DNA of 64,000 bases from Corynebacterium kroppenstedtii. GTDB lineage: Bacteria > Actinomycetota > Actinomycetes > Mycobacteriales > Mycobacteriaceae. Below the pieces are notes generated by a model. It saw only the letters and a list, made by a program, of their open reading frames with translations. It had not been told where the DNA came from and searched no databases. This document shows, one piece after another, positions 35,729 through 44,225 of the stretch. The stretch is taken from positions 930,001 through 994,000 of the forward strand of contig NZ_CP069792.1 in NCBI RefSeq assembly GCF_016894245.1. The letters are read 5' to 3'. Within the stretch, counting starts at the first letter, position 1. The number at the start of each line of letters is the position of its first letter. The position numbers and the translations under genes were made by a program.

Positions 35729-35952
35729 GTGATGAACAGCGGAAACGCCCGCGACTTAAACGCAACCCGCGTCGGCGAAAAAAGAGCCACCCCGATGCGC
35801 GCTGCCCAATACGGTTCGGCGAACCCTGCACTGCGTGCCAACCCGGAACCAGCGGGCCGGCCGACTGCCAGCTCGTGCAAATGGTGCGCATGGATCCCGA
35901 ACTCATGGAACGCATGCGTCAGATGAACCTGGCGCACCGGCACACGTCCTAA
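35729..35952 (+). pseudogene. Small Cys-rich actinobacterial protein split by a frame change at A6 run
   Basis: GTG 35729 (AGGGG 8 nt upstream) or ATG 35732 opens a frame reading MNSGNARDLNATRVGEK up to an A6 run at 35778-35783. The conserved part lies in the -1 frame: CPIRFGEPCTACQPGTSGPA, then DCQLVQMVRMDPELMERMRQ and a TAA at 35950. This C-x-x-C/DPEL pattern recalls a small uncharacterised actinobacterial family (DUF6767-like, from memory). The conserved frame has no ATG, GTG or TTG upstream. Either one base was lost from the A run, or ribosomes slip -1 there (GAA-AAA to AAA-AAG gives GEKKSHPDARC). In place the upstream frame alone would give a different C-terminus. Confidence 0.6.
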
Positions 35953-36005
35953 ACCACGTCACGCAAACCGCGGTAACCGGTGCCCGCCTGCGTCCGGTTA
36001 TTCGG

Positions 36006-37208
36006 TTACTTCTCCACGAAGTATTCCCGTCCGGCCAGAGAATCCGGAAGTTGAACGTCGGTCTGGACATCGCTCTTCGCCACCAACCCAAACTTCTCAT
36101 ACGCTTTCCGCATGTACTCGGCCGCGTCGATATTCAGGGGACCGGACGTCCACATGGCGTACGGAAGGTTAACAAAACGCTTCTGTTTCACCGCCTCTAA
36201 GTTCTTCGTCGCCGGGTTGGATTCCAGGATTTTCACTTTCTCCTCGAAAGTTTGTGACGGGTAATCCACGAAAGCGATCACATCCGGCTGGGCAGAGGCG
36301 ATTTTCTCCCACCCCACCGTCGTCCACGTGTCATCGACGTCATCGGTGGCGTTCTTCCCGCCGGCTGCCTCGATAATCGCCTGGGGTCCACCGAACTTGC
36401 CGGACGTAAAAATTGTGTCCTTCGCGGAGTCGAAGACGAACGTCACCGGTGGCTTACCGGAACCCTCAGCGTTATCCGCACCCTTAGCCGCGGGAGCCTG
36501 CTTCAACGCGTCCAGGCGTTTATCCACATCGTTGACCACGTCCTTCGCCTTATCCTCGTGGCCTGTCAGCTTCCCAATATTGGTGAGGTCCGCTTTAGCA
36601 GCATCCCACGGATCCATCGTCCCGCGCTTGTCGGACCCGCCCTGCCGGCAGGACTCGGAAAGAATATAGGACTCAATCCCGTGATCCTTCAGGGCATCCG
36701 GCGTCAAGTTCTTGGATTCAGAAAACCCGTAGTTCCACCCCGCGAACACAAGGTCCGGCTTGGTCGCGATAATTCGCTCTAGCGACGGAGATTCCGGCGC
36801 ATCCACCTTCAGCTTGTCGACGACATCCTTGCCATATTTGGCCTCAAGGATTGCCTTGTCATCCTGCAGGCTGCTGACATTCGCGATATTGTCCGCTGCG
36901 CCCACAGCCAGCGTGGTGGCAATCATGTTCCCGTCGTTGACGTACATGTGTTTTGCCGTCGACGGGTAGGTGGCGTCCTTGCCGCAATTCTTGACTGTGA
37001 CCGACCCCGAGTTGCCGCCCCCATTTCCTCCTGTAGCGCTGGTGGAATTGTCCGAGCTGGAGCACGCTGCCAGCGGAATCATAATCAGGCTGGCCATGAG
37101 CGCAGAGGTCGCCATGGTCCCCGCAGAATGACGACGCCGGCCCCAGCCGTTGAGTTTTAACCCCTGAATGTGGTGCACGGTAGTGCCGTCCACAGTGTTC
37201 TGCTTCAC
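36006..37208 (-). CDS. FecB/BtuF-type ABC transporter substrate-binding lipoprotein
   Basis: Extracellular receptor for a metal chelate or similar compound. The lipobox is PLAAC with Cys49 as the likely lipidated residue after a hydrophobic segment, followed by a Ser/Gly/Asn-rich linker. The periplasmic-binding fold shows SLERIIATKPDLVFAGWNYG and EKIASAQPDVIAFVDYPS. GTG 37208 has GAAAGGA 9 nt upstream and overlaps the ATPase gene by 4 bases, so translation is coupled. Corynebacterial homologues are often labelled F420-0 or iron-siderophore receptors; the ligand here is not known. Confidence 0.88.
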   Translation of the reverse strand: MKQNTVDGTTVHHIQGLKLNGWGRRRHSAGTMATSALMASLIMIPLAACSSSDNSTSATGGNGGGNSGSVTVKNCGKDATYPSTAKHMYVNDGNMIATTLAVGAADNIANVSSLQDDKAILEAKYGKDVVDKLKVDAPESPSLERIIATKPDLVFAGWNYGFSESKNLTPDALKDHGIESYILSESCRQGGSDKRGTMDPWDAAKADLTNIGKLTGHEDKAKDVVNDVDKRLDALKQAPAAKGADNAEGSGKPPVTFVFDSAKDTIFTSGKFGGPQAIIEAAGGKNATDDVDDTWTTVGWEKIASAQPDVIAFVDYPSQTFEEKVKILESNPATKNLEAVKQKRFVNLPYAMWTSGPLNIDAAEYMRKAYEKFGLVAKSDVQTDVQLPDSLAGREYFVEK

Positions 37209-37996
37209 GGTGCAGTATCCTTTCGTAAGCTTTCCACCACGAGATGGAGAGAACTGTTCGCGGTAGAAATATGGGTGGAATTCACGGAAAAGCCGTGCGC
37301 AACGGTGCTCTCCGTCAACGTTTCTTCAGGCGGACCGGCCGCAAGAACACCACCATCGCCAAGCACTATGACGTGGTCGAAGTGCGTAAACGCTAAATCC
37401 AGATCGTGAATGGTGGCGCAGATCGTGCGCCCCGACGCTCGCATCACGTCGAGAAGCAGAAGCTGATACCGAACATCCAGGTGGTTGGTGGGTTCGTCCA
37501 ACAGAACAAGGTCCGTATCCTGGGCCAATCCGCGGGCCAACATGGCTCGACGACGCTCCCCGCCGGAGAGCTGGTCGCAACGGTGATCGATTTTGTCCGC
37601 GAGGCCAACGACCTCCAGCGATGCCGTCACAACGTCGCGTTCCTTCTTCCCACCGGTTTGCCACGGCTTCAGATGCGGAATCCGCCCCAAGGCCACCATT
37701 TCGCCGAGCAGGAGATCATCCGGTGGCGCTTCCTCTTGGCCGATGAACGCAATGCGCTGGGCCCGGTCACGCGGGCGAAGAGAGTGGAGGTCGGTACCGT
37801 CGTCGATAAGAACAGAACCAGAATGCGGCCGGTGAATACCAGCGAGAACACGAAGGAGAGTTGATTTACCAACGCCATTAATGCCGACGATGGCCGTCAT
37901 GCTGCCAGACGGAACGGTAAACGACACGTCCTGGAGGATAACCCTGCCCGAATGGGCAATTGAGCATGAGACGTTGCGTGCCTCCAGTGTGGTCAT
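37205..37996 (-). CDS. ABC transporter ATP-binding protein (FecE/BtuD-like)
   Basis: Energises the FecCD-type importer. Walker A GINGVGKST, Q-loop GQEEAP, signature LSGGERRRAM, Walker B LVLLDEPTNHLD and the switch His in TIHDLDLA are all intact. 263 residues is normal. It follows the permease gene by 16 nt and overlaps the receptor gene by 4 nt, so permease, ATPase and receptor form one operon. Confidence 0.92.
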   Translation of the reverse strand: MTTLEARNVSCSIAHSGRVILQDVSFTVPSGSMTAIVGINGVGKSTLLRVLAGIHRPHSGSVLIDDGTDLHSLRPRDRAQRIAFIGQEEAPPDDLLLGEMVALGRIPHLKPWQTGGKKERDVVTASLEVVGLADKIDHRCDQLSGGERRRAMLARGLAQDTDLVLLDEPTNHLDVRYQLLLLDVMRASGRTICATIHDLDLAFTHFDHVIVLGDGGVLAAGPPEETLTESTVAHGFSVNSTHISTANSSLHLVVESLRKDTAP

Positions 37997-38012
37997 CGGC
38001 TGCCCCCAAACA

Positions 38013-39179
38013 TCACTCTTGACCCCCGAACCTGTAATGCGAGCGCCCCATGAGGATCAGGAACACGGGGGCGCCGATGATGCCGGTCACCACACCCAGC
38101 GGGATCTCCTGCGGGATGGCAGCTACACGTGCCAGAACATCCACCCACACCAGGAAAATAGCGCCGCAGAGCATGGCTGCCGGAACCAGCCGGCGATGCC
38201 GAGGGCCAACAAGGAGCCGAGCAATGTGAGGAATCACCAGACCCACAAAACCAATTCCGCCCGACACCGCCACCAACGCGCCCACCAGAATTGCTTGGAG
38301 AAAGAACAAGCACTGACGGAGAACAGCAACATTAATTCCCAGCGCGGCAGCAGTATCTGGGCCAGCAGATAACGCGTCTAACTGCGACGATACCGCCATG
38401 AGGAGCACAAAAGTCACAGCCACAATAGCCGACGGGATCCACAGCTTGGACCACGTAGCGCCCGCAACGGAACCCAGCATCCAAAACATGACGCCCTGCG
38501 CCGCCTGCCCATAGGGCGACTTAAAAATCATGAAGTTGGCGATCGCGCTGAACGCGGCGCTGATCACCACTCCGGAGAGAACAAGGCGCAATGGCGTTAG
38601 CCCACCTTGCCCCATAGCTACGAAGTACACCGTGAGGGTAGCGGCTATCGCCCCGGCCAAAGCCCCGCCGGTGAGCGCGAAAAGTCCGAACGACGAAAAC
38701 CACCCCAAGGTGATGACCGACGTTGCCCCCACACTGGCACCCGACGAAATACCCAACAAATACGGGTCAGCCAGCGGGTTGCGGACCAGCGTTTGGATAG
38801 CGACCCCCGCCAGCGCCAGGCCGGCGCCGACGATGGCGGCTAATACCCCCCGGGGAGCGCGTAAATCCCACACCACGGAATCCAACGATGCGTCCGGTGC
38901 GGCCGTGCCTTCGAGATGCGCACGGATGACAGACCACACTTGGCTGACGCCGTACTGAGCTGAACCAAACGTCGTCGACGCAATAAGGCTGATGACCAGT
39001 GCAGACATTCCGATAAGCATGAATACCCAGAGCGGAGCCCGATGAGACGTTCGCTCGGACGGAGCCCGGCGGAACTTGGATCCGGACTGGTCCCGGCGGG
39101 AGCGACGCCCAAAGGAAACCCCGCTGGTCCGTCGCCGCGACGGCATGCGGGGTGGTGACGATTTACAACCGTTATTCAC
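38013..39179 (-). CDS. FecCD-family ABC transporter permease
   Basis: Membrane subunit of the importer, first gene of the operon. After a long basic, Ser/Arg-rich N-terminal tail of about 48 residues come the usual nine to ten helices. The family signature LRAPRGVLAAIVGAGLALAG followed by NPLADPYLLGISSGA is clear, as is GGIGFVGLVIPHIARLLVGP. ATG 39179 is the only clear ATG before the first helix, but the basic tail is longer than usual and a start near residue 54 (MLIGMSAL) cannot be excluded. Confidence 0.9.
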   Translation of the reverse strand: MNNGCKSSPPRMPSRRRTSGVSFGRRSRRDQSGSKFRRAPSERTSHRAPLWVFMLIGMSALVISLIASTTFGSAQYGVSQVWSVIRAHLEGTAAPDASLDSVVWDLRAPRGVLAAIVGAGLALAGVAIQTLVRNPLADPYLLGISSGASVGATSVITLGWFSSFGLFALTGGALAGAIAATLTVYFVAMGQGGLTPLRLVLSGVVISAAFSAIANFMIFKSPYGQAAQGVMFWMLGSVAGATWSKLWIPSAIVAVTFVLLMAVSSQLDALSAGPDTAAALGINVAVLRQCLFFLQAILVGALVAVSGGIGFVGLVIPHIARLLVGPRHRRLVPAAMLCGAIFLVWVDVLARVAAIPQEIPLGVVTGIIGAPVFLILMGRSHYRFGGQE

Positions 39180-39518
39180 GTGATTCCTTGGCGAAATCTA
39201 TACAGGGGTGATCGATAGCAGGGAGCGGTTCGGTGAACCTCCAGAAAAACATTCAATGAAAGTAAAACACATTTTCTATAGAAGGTGAAATGGGTAGATG
39301 AGCAGCGAAAAAGCCTGTCGAGCGTCCTCTATGATGTCCTGTCCACGCGTGTTATTGATATGCGTGCGCTCTATCTATTGATATACATGGACGGTACCCC
39401 TTAATCGGTGTCATCCCTTTGGTTTTCATCGATTTCGTTAATCGACCGATGCCCCCCATGACCCCCGGCACCACTGAAGCCGACGAAGCCCCTCAATTCC
39501 ACCGAAGAGAGTTGAATC
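39180..39518. promoter_or_regulatory. Divergent region: importer operon / TAP-like hydrolase
   Basis: No gene seen. A 9-bp repeat TATTGATAT occurs at 39353-39361 and 39376-39384, 23 bp apart, in an AT-rich stretch that probably holds the plus-strand promoter. I see no B12 box and no iron box that would name the importer's ligand. Confidence 0.4.
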
Positions 39519-41120
39519 ATGAAAAAACACGGCGCAGCTTTTCTAGCCAGTACATTGTTGATCTTTTCCGCCGCGGTTCCAGCACATGCCGGGGATGCGC
39601 AACAACCGTCATCTCAACTGAAATGGGGGCCGTGCCCAGAAGGGTCGGGAGTAGCCGACCGGGCGACCTGCGCAACTTTTATGGTTCCGAAAGACTATGA
39701 GGATCCTTCGGCGGGGACTATCGAACTCACCATGAGCAAAATCCCTGCTAGCGGGGAGAAGAAAGGCGTTATTGCGGGTAATCCGGGCGGTCCAGGTGGC
39801 GACGCGCTGGGCATGTTTAGCGACCCCAGTGATACAGGCGAAGGAGCGCAGCCGGTTCATCTGCCTGAGAGCGTCGGCAAGAATTACGACCTCATTGCGG
39901 TGGAGCCCCGCGGGCTAACGTGGGGAACGCCGCTGAATTGCCAACCAGAGATCACCACGCCGCATATGACGGCAGGAATGCTTTATGATGCCTGCGAATC
40001 GCATAATCCTGGGTATACAAAAACAGTCAATACAGAAAATACGGCCCGCGATTTAGAAGAAGCTCGAAAACTCTTGGGCGAAAAGCAGCTCAATCTTTAT
40101 GGGCTTTCCTATGGAGGGCCGCTTATGGGGACATATGCAACCTTATTTCCGGAGCATACGAATAAAGCGATTTTTGATTCAAGCGCTTCACCCAATGATC
40201 TTGTTTTCCGTCTCGCAGAAAAACGACAAGCTATCCGCCATGAAGCTATACATGAATTCTTCTCCTGGGTGGCTGAGCGCGATAGCGAGTACCACTTAGG
40301 GACGACCCCGCGTGAGGTGTATCAATCCTTCGCCGCAGTGATTCATGACGAATATGGGGTGTCAGCTCCTGTCCGCCCGCAATCGGCGGACCGTCGCGAT
40401 GTCGCGGCAATTCCCGACGATTACGCCGAGGCAGCAGTAGCCCTCGTGAACGCGGCCGACCTTGTTGCGTGGCGCACTGGCAGGGTGGTCGATGCGGTCA
40501 AGCTCTATACCGACGCGATTTCGCCGGTTCAATACACGACGCCGAACTCAATGGTGATGGGGGCGCTGTATAGCCAAAAGTCGTGGCCTAAACTGGCGGA
40601 ACACTTGAGTACGATGAAGACTCACCCGGAGGATCCAAGCACCAACTCAGGGAAGTCGTCGGATGAGGATGATAACGGCGTCGAGCCGACGCCGGAGGAA
40701 CAGCAACAGCAGGAAATCCAGCAAAAACTTGCGCAGGCGATGGCCATTCAGAGCAACGTCGTTACGTGTAATGAGAATGCGACGCCTCCGGACCGGTCCA
40801 AGCTAATCCCCTATTACGCGTCCGTTATTGTCCCGGGGGATGCCATAGATTTGAACGAGGACATGCTGGCCAGTGGCGCATATTGCGATGGTTGGCCTAC
40901 GAACAAACCGTTCAAGAAGGTGTCCGGGGACAAGCTGAAAGTTAAGCCGCTGCACCTCAGTTACGACAATGACACCGCGGTCACCGGAACGGGAGCACCC
41001 GAGATGCGTGATGCGATGGGCGGGGAACTCCACACGTACTCGGGTTACAGCCACGGTGTGTTGGTTAATGACTTTGATGACGCTGCCCATATTGTCACTG
41101 ACTATATGGAGGGGGACTAG
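39519..41120 (+). CDS. Secreted TAP-like alpha/beta hydrolase, second copy
   Basis: Paralogue of the gene at 2291-4144, 533 residues. It has a conventional signal peptide (KKHGAAFLASTLLIFSAAV, cut after AHA) and starts QLKWGPCP like the other. Motifs: AGNPGGPG, nucleophile LSYGG (Ser197), a Gln/Glu-rich insertion at about 370-410, and the TAP C-terminal domain with AVTGTGAPEMRDAMGG and the His in YSHGVL. It lacks the long N-terminal linker of the first copy. GAGAG lies 7 nt before ATG 39519. A hairpin follows the stop. Confidence 0.87.
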   Translation: MKKHGAAFLASTLLIFSAAVPAHAGDAQQPSSQLKWGPCPEGSGVADRATCATFMVPKDYEDPSAGTIELTMSKIPASGEKKGVIAGNPGGPGGDALGMFSDPSDTGEGAQPVHLPESVGKNYDLIAVEPRGLTWGTPLNCQPEITTPHMTAGMLYDACESHNPGYTKTVNTENTARDLEEARKLLGEKQLNLYGLSYGGPLMGTYATLFPEHTNKAIFDSSASPNDLVFRLAEKRQAIRHEAIHEFFSWVAERDSEYHLGTTPREVYQSFAAVIHDEYGVSAPVRPQSADRRDVAAIPDDYAEAAVALVNAADLVAWRTGRVVDAVKLYTDAISPVQYTTPNSMVMGALYSQKSWPKLAEHLSTMKTHPEDPSTNSGKSSDEDDNGVEPTPEEQQQQEIQQKLAQAMAIQSNVVTCNENATPPDRSKLIPYYASVIVPGDAIDLNEDMLASGAYCDGWPTNKPFKKVSGDKLKVKPLHLSYDNDTAVTGTGAPEMRDAMGGELHTYSGYSHGVLVNDFDDAAHIVTDYMEGD

Positions 41121-41162
41121 ACAGCTTCGGGTTTGTCTATGTGGTTTGATTACCACGTAAAA

Positions 41163-41204
41163 CGGGAGGTGACGGGGTTTCTAAGTTGTGCCCTTCACCT
41201 CCCG
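41163..41204. terminator. Hairpin between convergent genes
   Basis: CGGGAGGTGA (41163-41172) pairs with TCACCTCCCG (41195-41204). It lies between the ends of two convergent genes, so it may stop both; no long T run is present. Confidence 0.5.
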
Positions 41205-41211
41205 GTCTCGT

Positions 41212-41535
41212 TCATCCCTCGAGCTGTTGTTTCACCTTTGAGAAAGAGTCTTGGTAAAACTTTTCGTTGTCCCCTCCGAGATGAAAAAGGTAACCGCCGG
41301 GTTGGGCTAAGTTCACTCGTGAATGCCCCTCTTCTTGAGTTACGAATACCTTCATTGGAGCTAGATAATTCCTCCAGATAAGACTACCTAGCAGGCGATA
41401 CTTAAGACTATTTCCAAGCTTGGCTTTGAAGGAGTGATCTGATTCGGAAACAATCGAAAAACCTTCGAGAGAAGCTAATTTACTCTTGATTTCAGGAAGA
41501 GTCAGCGTGTTAGTTTCAAAAGTGTACGTGTCCAT
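41212..41535 (-). CDS. Hypothetical cytoplasmic protein
   Basis: 107 residues, mixed alpha/beta pattern, no signal peptide or membrane segment. It begins MDTYTFETNTLTLPEIKSKL and ends FYQDSFSKVKQQLEG. No family recognised. Composition is AT-rich compared with the carboxylesterases to the right. A convergent hairpin lies at its 3' end. Confidence 0.55.
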   Translation of the reverse strand: MDTYTFETNTLTLPEIKSKLASLEGFSIVSESDHSFKAKLGNSLKYRLLGSLIWRNYLAPMKVFVTQEEGHSRVNLAQPGGYLFHLGGDNEKFYQDSFSKVKQQLEG

Positions 41536-41921
41536 AGTTTCGTCTGTAGGTTGATGTTTGCGGGACCGCTTAGGCTTTTATTTACCGAAGAAGTGATCTA
41601 TTCCGTTTCTGAATGCTCCCTTAGCAGTGTTTTCCTGTGTTCACGTGTGGCCACGTTACCAGTTTATGGAGCTATCCGTGCTGCCAACATTTATTCCGGT
41701 GGTGCGAAGGCTGTGGAAGCGAGCTGGCGTTGAATAAGCGTTTCAAAATGTGGGCTCAATTGCCATCGCAGTGACGTGGACCATGAGCTAAGTTGTAGAG
41801 ACGGGCGTAAAGCAGCGGAGGGAAATCGTTAGGTCGTCATGTGCCCGCGCTTTATTCCCTCGTAACGAGGAATAGACAGCCCTGTCTTTTCTTGCCGAGG
41901 GGCGGGCGCTACCGTGGCATT
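41536..41921. other. Gap between hypothetical gene and FAD/NAD(P)-binding protein
   Basis: About 385 bases with no convincing gene. A 60-codon frame at 41551 has no ribosome site and no recognisable sequence. The right end holds the promoter of the next gene, with a TACCGT -10-like box near 41910. Confidence 0.35.
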
Positions 41922-44138
41922 ATGCGAACGATAGCGATTGTTGGTGGCGGACCACGCGGGATCTCAGTCTTGGAGCGGCTCGGAAGTTTACTGCAGGACT
42001 CGTCAGATCAGGCTGCGGCCGACGGCAACGCTATGTCGTTCTCTGTCGGGGTTACTATTCACCTTATTGACGACGTCGAACCCGGCGCGGGCCGCGTGTG
42101 GAGGACTGACCAATCACCCACACTGTGCATGAACACTCTGGCAGACGCAGTGACGCTCTTCACTGAGCCGGGATCGACCGTGCGCGGCCCCGTCCTGGAA
42201 GGCCCAACCCTGTACGAGTGGTTTCAATTGCTCCGCGGCGATGCTGTGCATCCTCGGCCAACTGACACTGATTCCTCTCGCGCACGCATGAAAACGGACC
42301 TGTTTCGTGAATTCCCTCCCACCATGCCAGTGGATTACGAGGCAGAGATCCGCCAAGCACGTCCTGAATCGCACCCTTCGCGCGCATTGTATGGGCATTA
42401 CCTGCGGTGGGTATTCGGCATCGCTGTGGACCGACTTCGGATAATTCCTGGCGTGACTGTGCAGATTCATAAGGCCAGGGCCGTCAATATCCGCCTAAGC
42501 GATGAAGGGGCTGATGGCGACGTGGGCACGGGTGTACATGGAGGCGATGATGGTCCCGTCGGCAAGCAAAAAACACGCGCTGCACAGACGAGTTCTCGGG
42601 ACACCGTCACGCTGTCCGACGGAACATCCGTCGACGCAGACGCCACCATATTGGCGCTCGGCTGGACCGACACCACCGCGAACACCGCTGAATCGGTACT
42701 GGGCGCGAGTGTCGCCGCGCACCCGAACCTGACCTGGATCCACCCCGGCCACCCGGCTGATCAGGATCTTGACTCCGTTGCCGACGGGCACGGCACTAGT
42801 AAGAATGCGGCACCAAACGATTCACAAGCACACCGGCCCGACGTCATCGTGCGGGGCCTGGGCATGGGTTTCTTTGACCTCATGGCAAGGCTGACAATCG
42901 ATCGTGGCGGAGAGTACCAACGCACATCGTCCTCCCCGTTTGACCTGAGCTATAAGCCTTCCGGCCGGGAACCGCGGCTCATCGTGACATCCCACCACGG
43001 GTACCCTTACCAGCCGAAACCCGTGTTTGGCTCGCTCCCGCCGGCGGCACCGATGCCGCGGCTGAAGTCCGCGATCCAGGCGCTACCCAGTGATTCACCT
43101 GCAGGCAGTATCGATTTCTCCACCACCCTGTGGCCGGCGATCCTGCGCGACGCACAAGCTGCCTACTATCGCGTGCTCCTTCGCGGCTCCGACGAGGCAC
43201 TCAGCCAGATTCTCCGCATTATCGACGACCCAACCACAGACCCCTGGTCGCTTCACAATGATCCACGGCTCGATGGTCTGGTTGTTCCCCCGGACCGCTT
43301 TGACCTGCCCTATTACGCCGATCCGATGTCCAGGATCGCGGCCGAGCTACCGGAGGCGACAGATTCCGATGTGCCAGACACCGAATCCGCCATCCGCGCC
43401 CTCACCAAGGCGGTCAAAGAAGCGTTGAAGAAAGACTTGGCCGAAGCGCGCCGAGGCCGGGAATCAGCGGTCAAGGCGGGATTGCAGGTCATCGGAGCCG
43501 CGCGCAAAACCGTCGCCATTGCTGATGAACCAGGACAATTCACGCCCGAGTCACGCAGGCGCGACTATGCCGAATTCGTCCGGATCGGTGCCAACGTCGG
43601 CTCCGGGCCGCCCGCGTTCCGCACCGCGGAGCTGATCGCTCTTATCGACGCTGGACTGGTCGTTTTTGCAGGCGCCGATCCGATCGTCGGCGTGACCATC
43701 GACCACGACGACGAACCACAGTTCGTGCTGACCTCGCCCACCACGGGCGCGCACCCCGTGTATTCCACGACGCTGATCGATGCGTGGCAACACAAACCGA
43801 ACGTTACAAGGAGTGCGGATCCGCTAACACGAGCGCTGGTGGCGTCGGGAAGAATGAGGCCATTTGCACTGCATACACCACATGAGGACAGCGCAACACG
43901 TGACGGTGAGAGTTCCAAACGGCACCTCATCCCAACCCGAGCACCCGAAGTCGACATGAAGACATGTCGGATTATCCATTCCGACGGCGCAACCGATCCG
44001 CGCATCCACATGTTGGGAATTCCGCTCCAAGAGATGCGGGCGGATACCACCATTTCGCCAATGCCAGGTACTGACCCGCTGATGTTGCAGGAAACTGATG
44101 CGGCAGCGGCAAGCGCTCTTGGTATCCCGCGTGGGTAG
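41922..44138 (+). CDS. FAD/NAD(P)-binding protein, large (738 residues)
   Basis: Flavoprotein-like protein that opens with a dinucleotide-binding motif (TIAIVGGGPRGISVLERLGS), typical of the FAD-NAD(P)-binding family PF13454 found in actinobacteria. A second conserved part (GRVWRTDQSPTLCMNTLADA) follows, then ILALGWTDT and an RGLGMGFFDLM segment. The C-terminal 250 residues contain PEVDMKTCRIIHSDG and MLGIPLQEM. The reaction is unknown; homologues sit beside siderophore or secondary-metabolite genes in some species. ATG 41922 gives the proper N-terminus; the ribosome site is poor. The first carboxylesterase follows after 87 bases. Confidence 0.8.
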   Translation: MRTIAIVGGGPRGISVLERLGSLLQDSSDQAAADGNAMSFSVGVTIHLIDDVEPGAGRVWRTDQSPTLCMNTLADAVTLFTEPGSTVRGPVLEGPTLYEWFQLLRGDAVHPRPTDTDSSRARMKTDLFREFPPTMPVDYEAEIRQARPESHPSRALYGHYLRWVFGIAVDRLRIIPGVTVQIHKARAVNIRLSDEGADGDVGTGVHGGDDGPVGKQKTRAAQTSSRDTVTLSDGTSVDADATILALGWTDTTANTAESVLGASVAAHPNLTWIHPGHPADQDLDSVADGHGTSKNAAPNDSQAHRPDVIVRGLGMGFFDLMARLTIDRGGEYQRTSSSPFDLSYKPSGREPRLIVTSHHGYPYQPKPVFGSLPPAAPMPRLKSAIQALPSDSPAGSIDFSTTLWPAILRDAQAAYYRVLLRGSDEALSQILRIIDDPTTDPWSLHNDPRLDGLVVPPDRFDLPYYADPMSRIAAELPEATDSDVPDTESAIRALTKAVKEALKKDLAEARRGRESAVKAGLQVIGAARKTVAIADEPGQFTPESRRRDYAEFVRIGANVGSGPPAFRTAELIALIDAGLVVFAGADPIVGVTIDHDDEPQFVLTSPTTGAHPVYSTTLIDAWQHKPNVTRSADPLTRALVASGRMRPFALHTPHEDSATRDGESSKRHLIPTRAPEVDMKTCRIIHSDGATDPRIHMLGIPLQEMRADTTISPMPGTDPLMLQETDAAAASALGIPRG

Positions 44139-44209
44139 CGACGTCGGCAAGTAATCGTCGGACCCCCGACGTCGGCACGTGCCCTCGACATCACTGACCA
44201 CAATTCCTC

Positions 44210-44225
44210 TACACTGGCCCACACC
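44210..44225 (+). promoter_or_regulatory. -10 box for the first carboxylesterase (near-leaderless)
   Basis: TACACT (44210-44215) lies 10 bases before ATG 44226, with a TCGACA -35-like box 19 bp upstream. Transcription would start within a few bases of the ATG. Confidence 0.5.

Noticed and set aside
39180..39518. Cobalamin riboswitch before the FecCD operon
   Set aside because: No B12 box or consistent long-range pairing could be seen.
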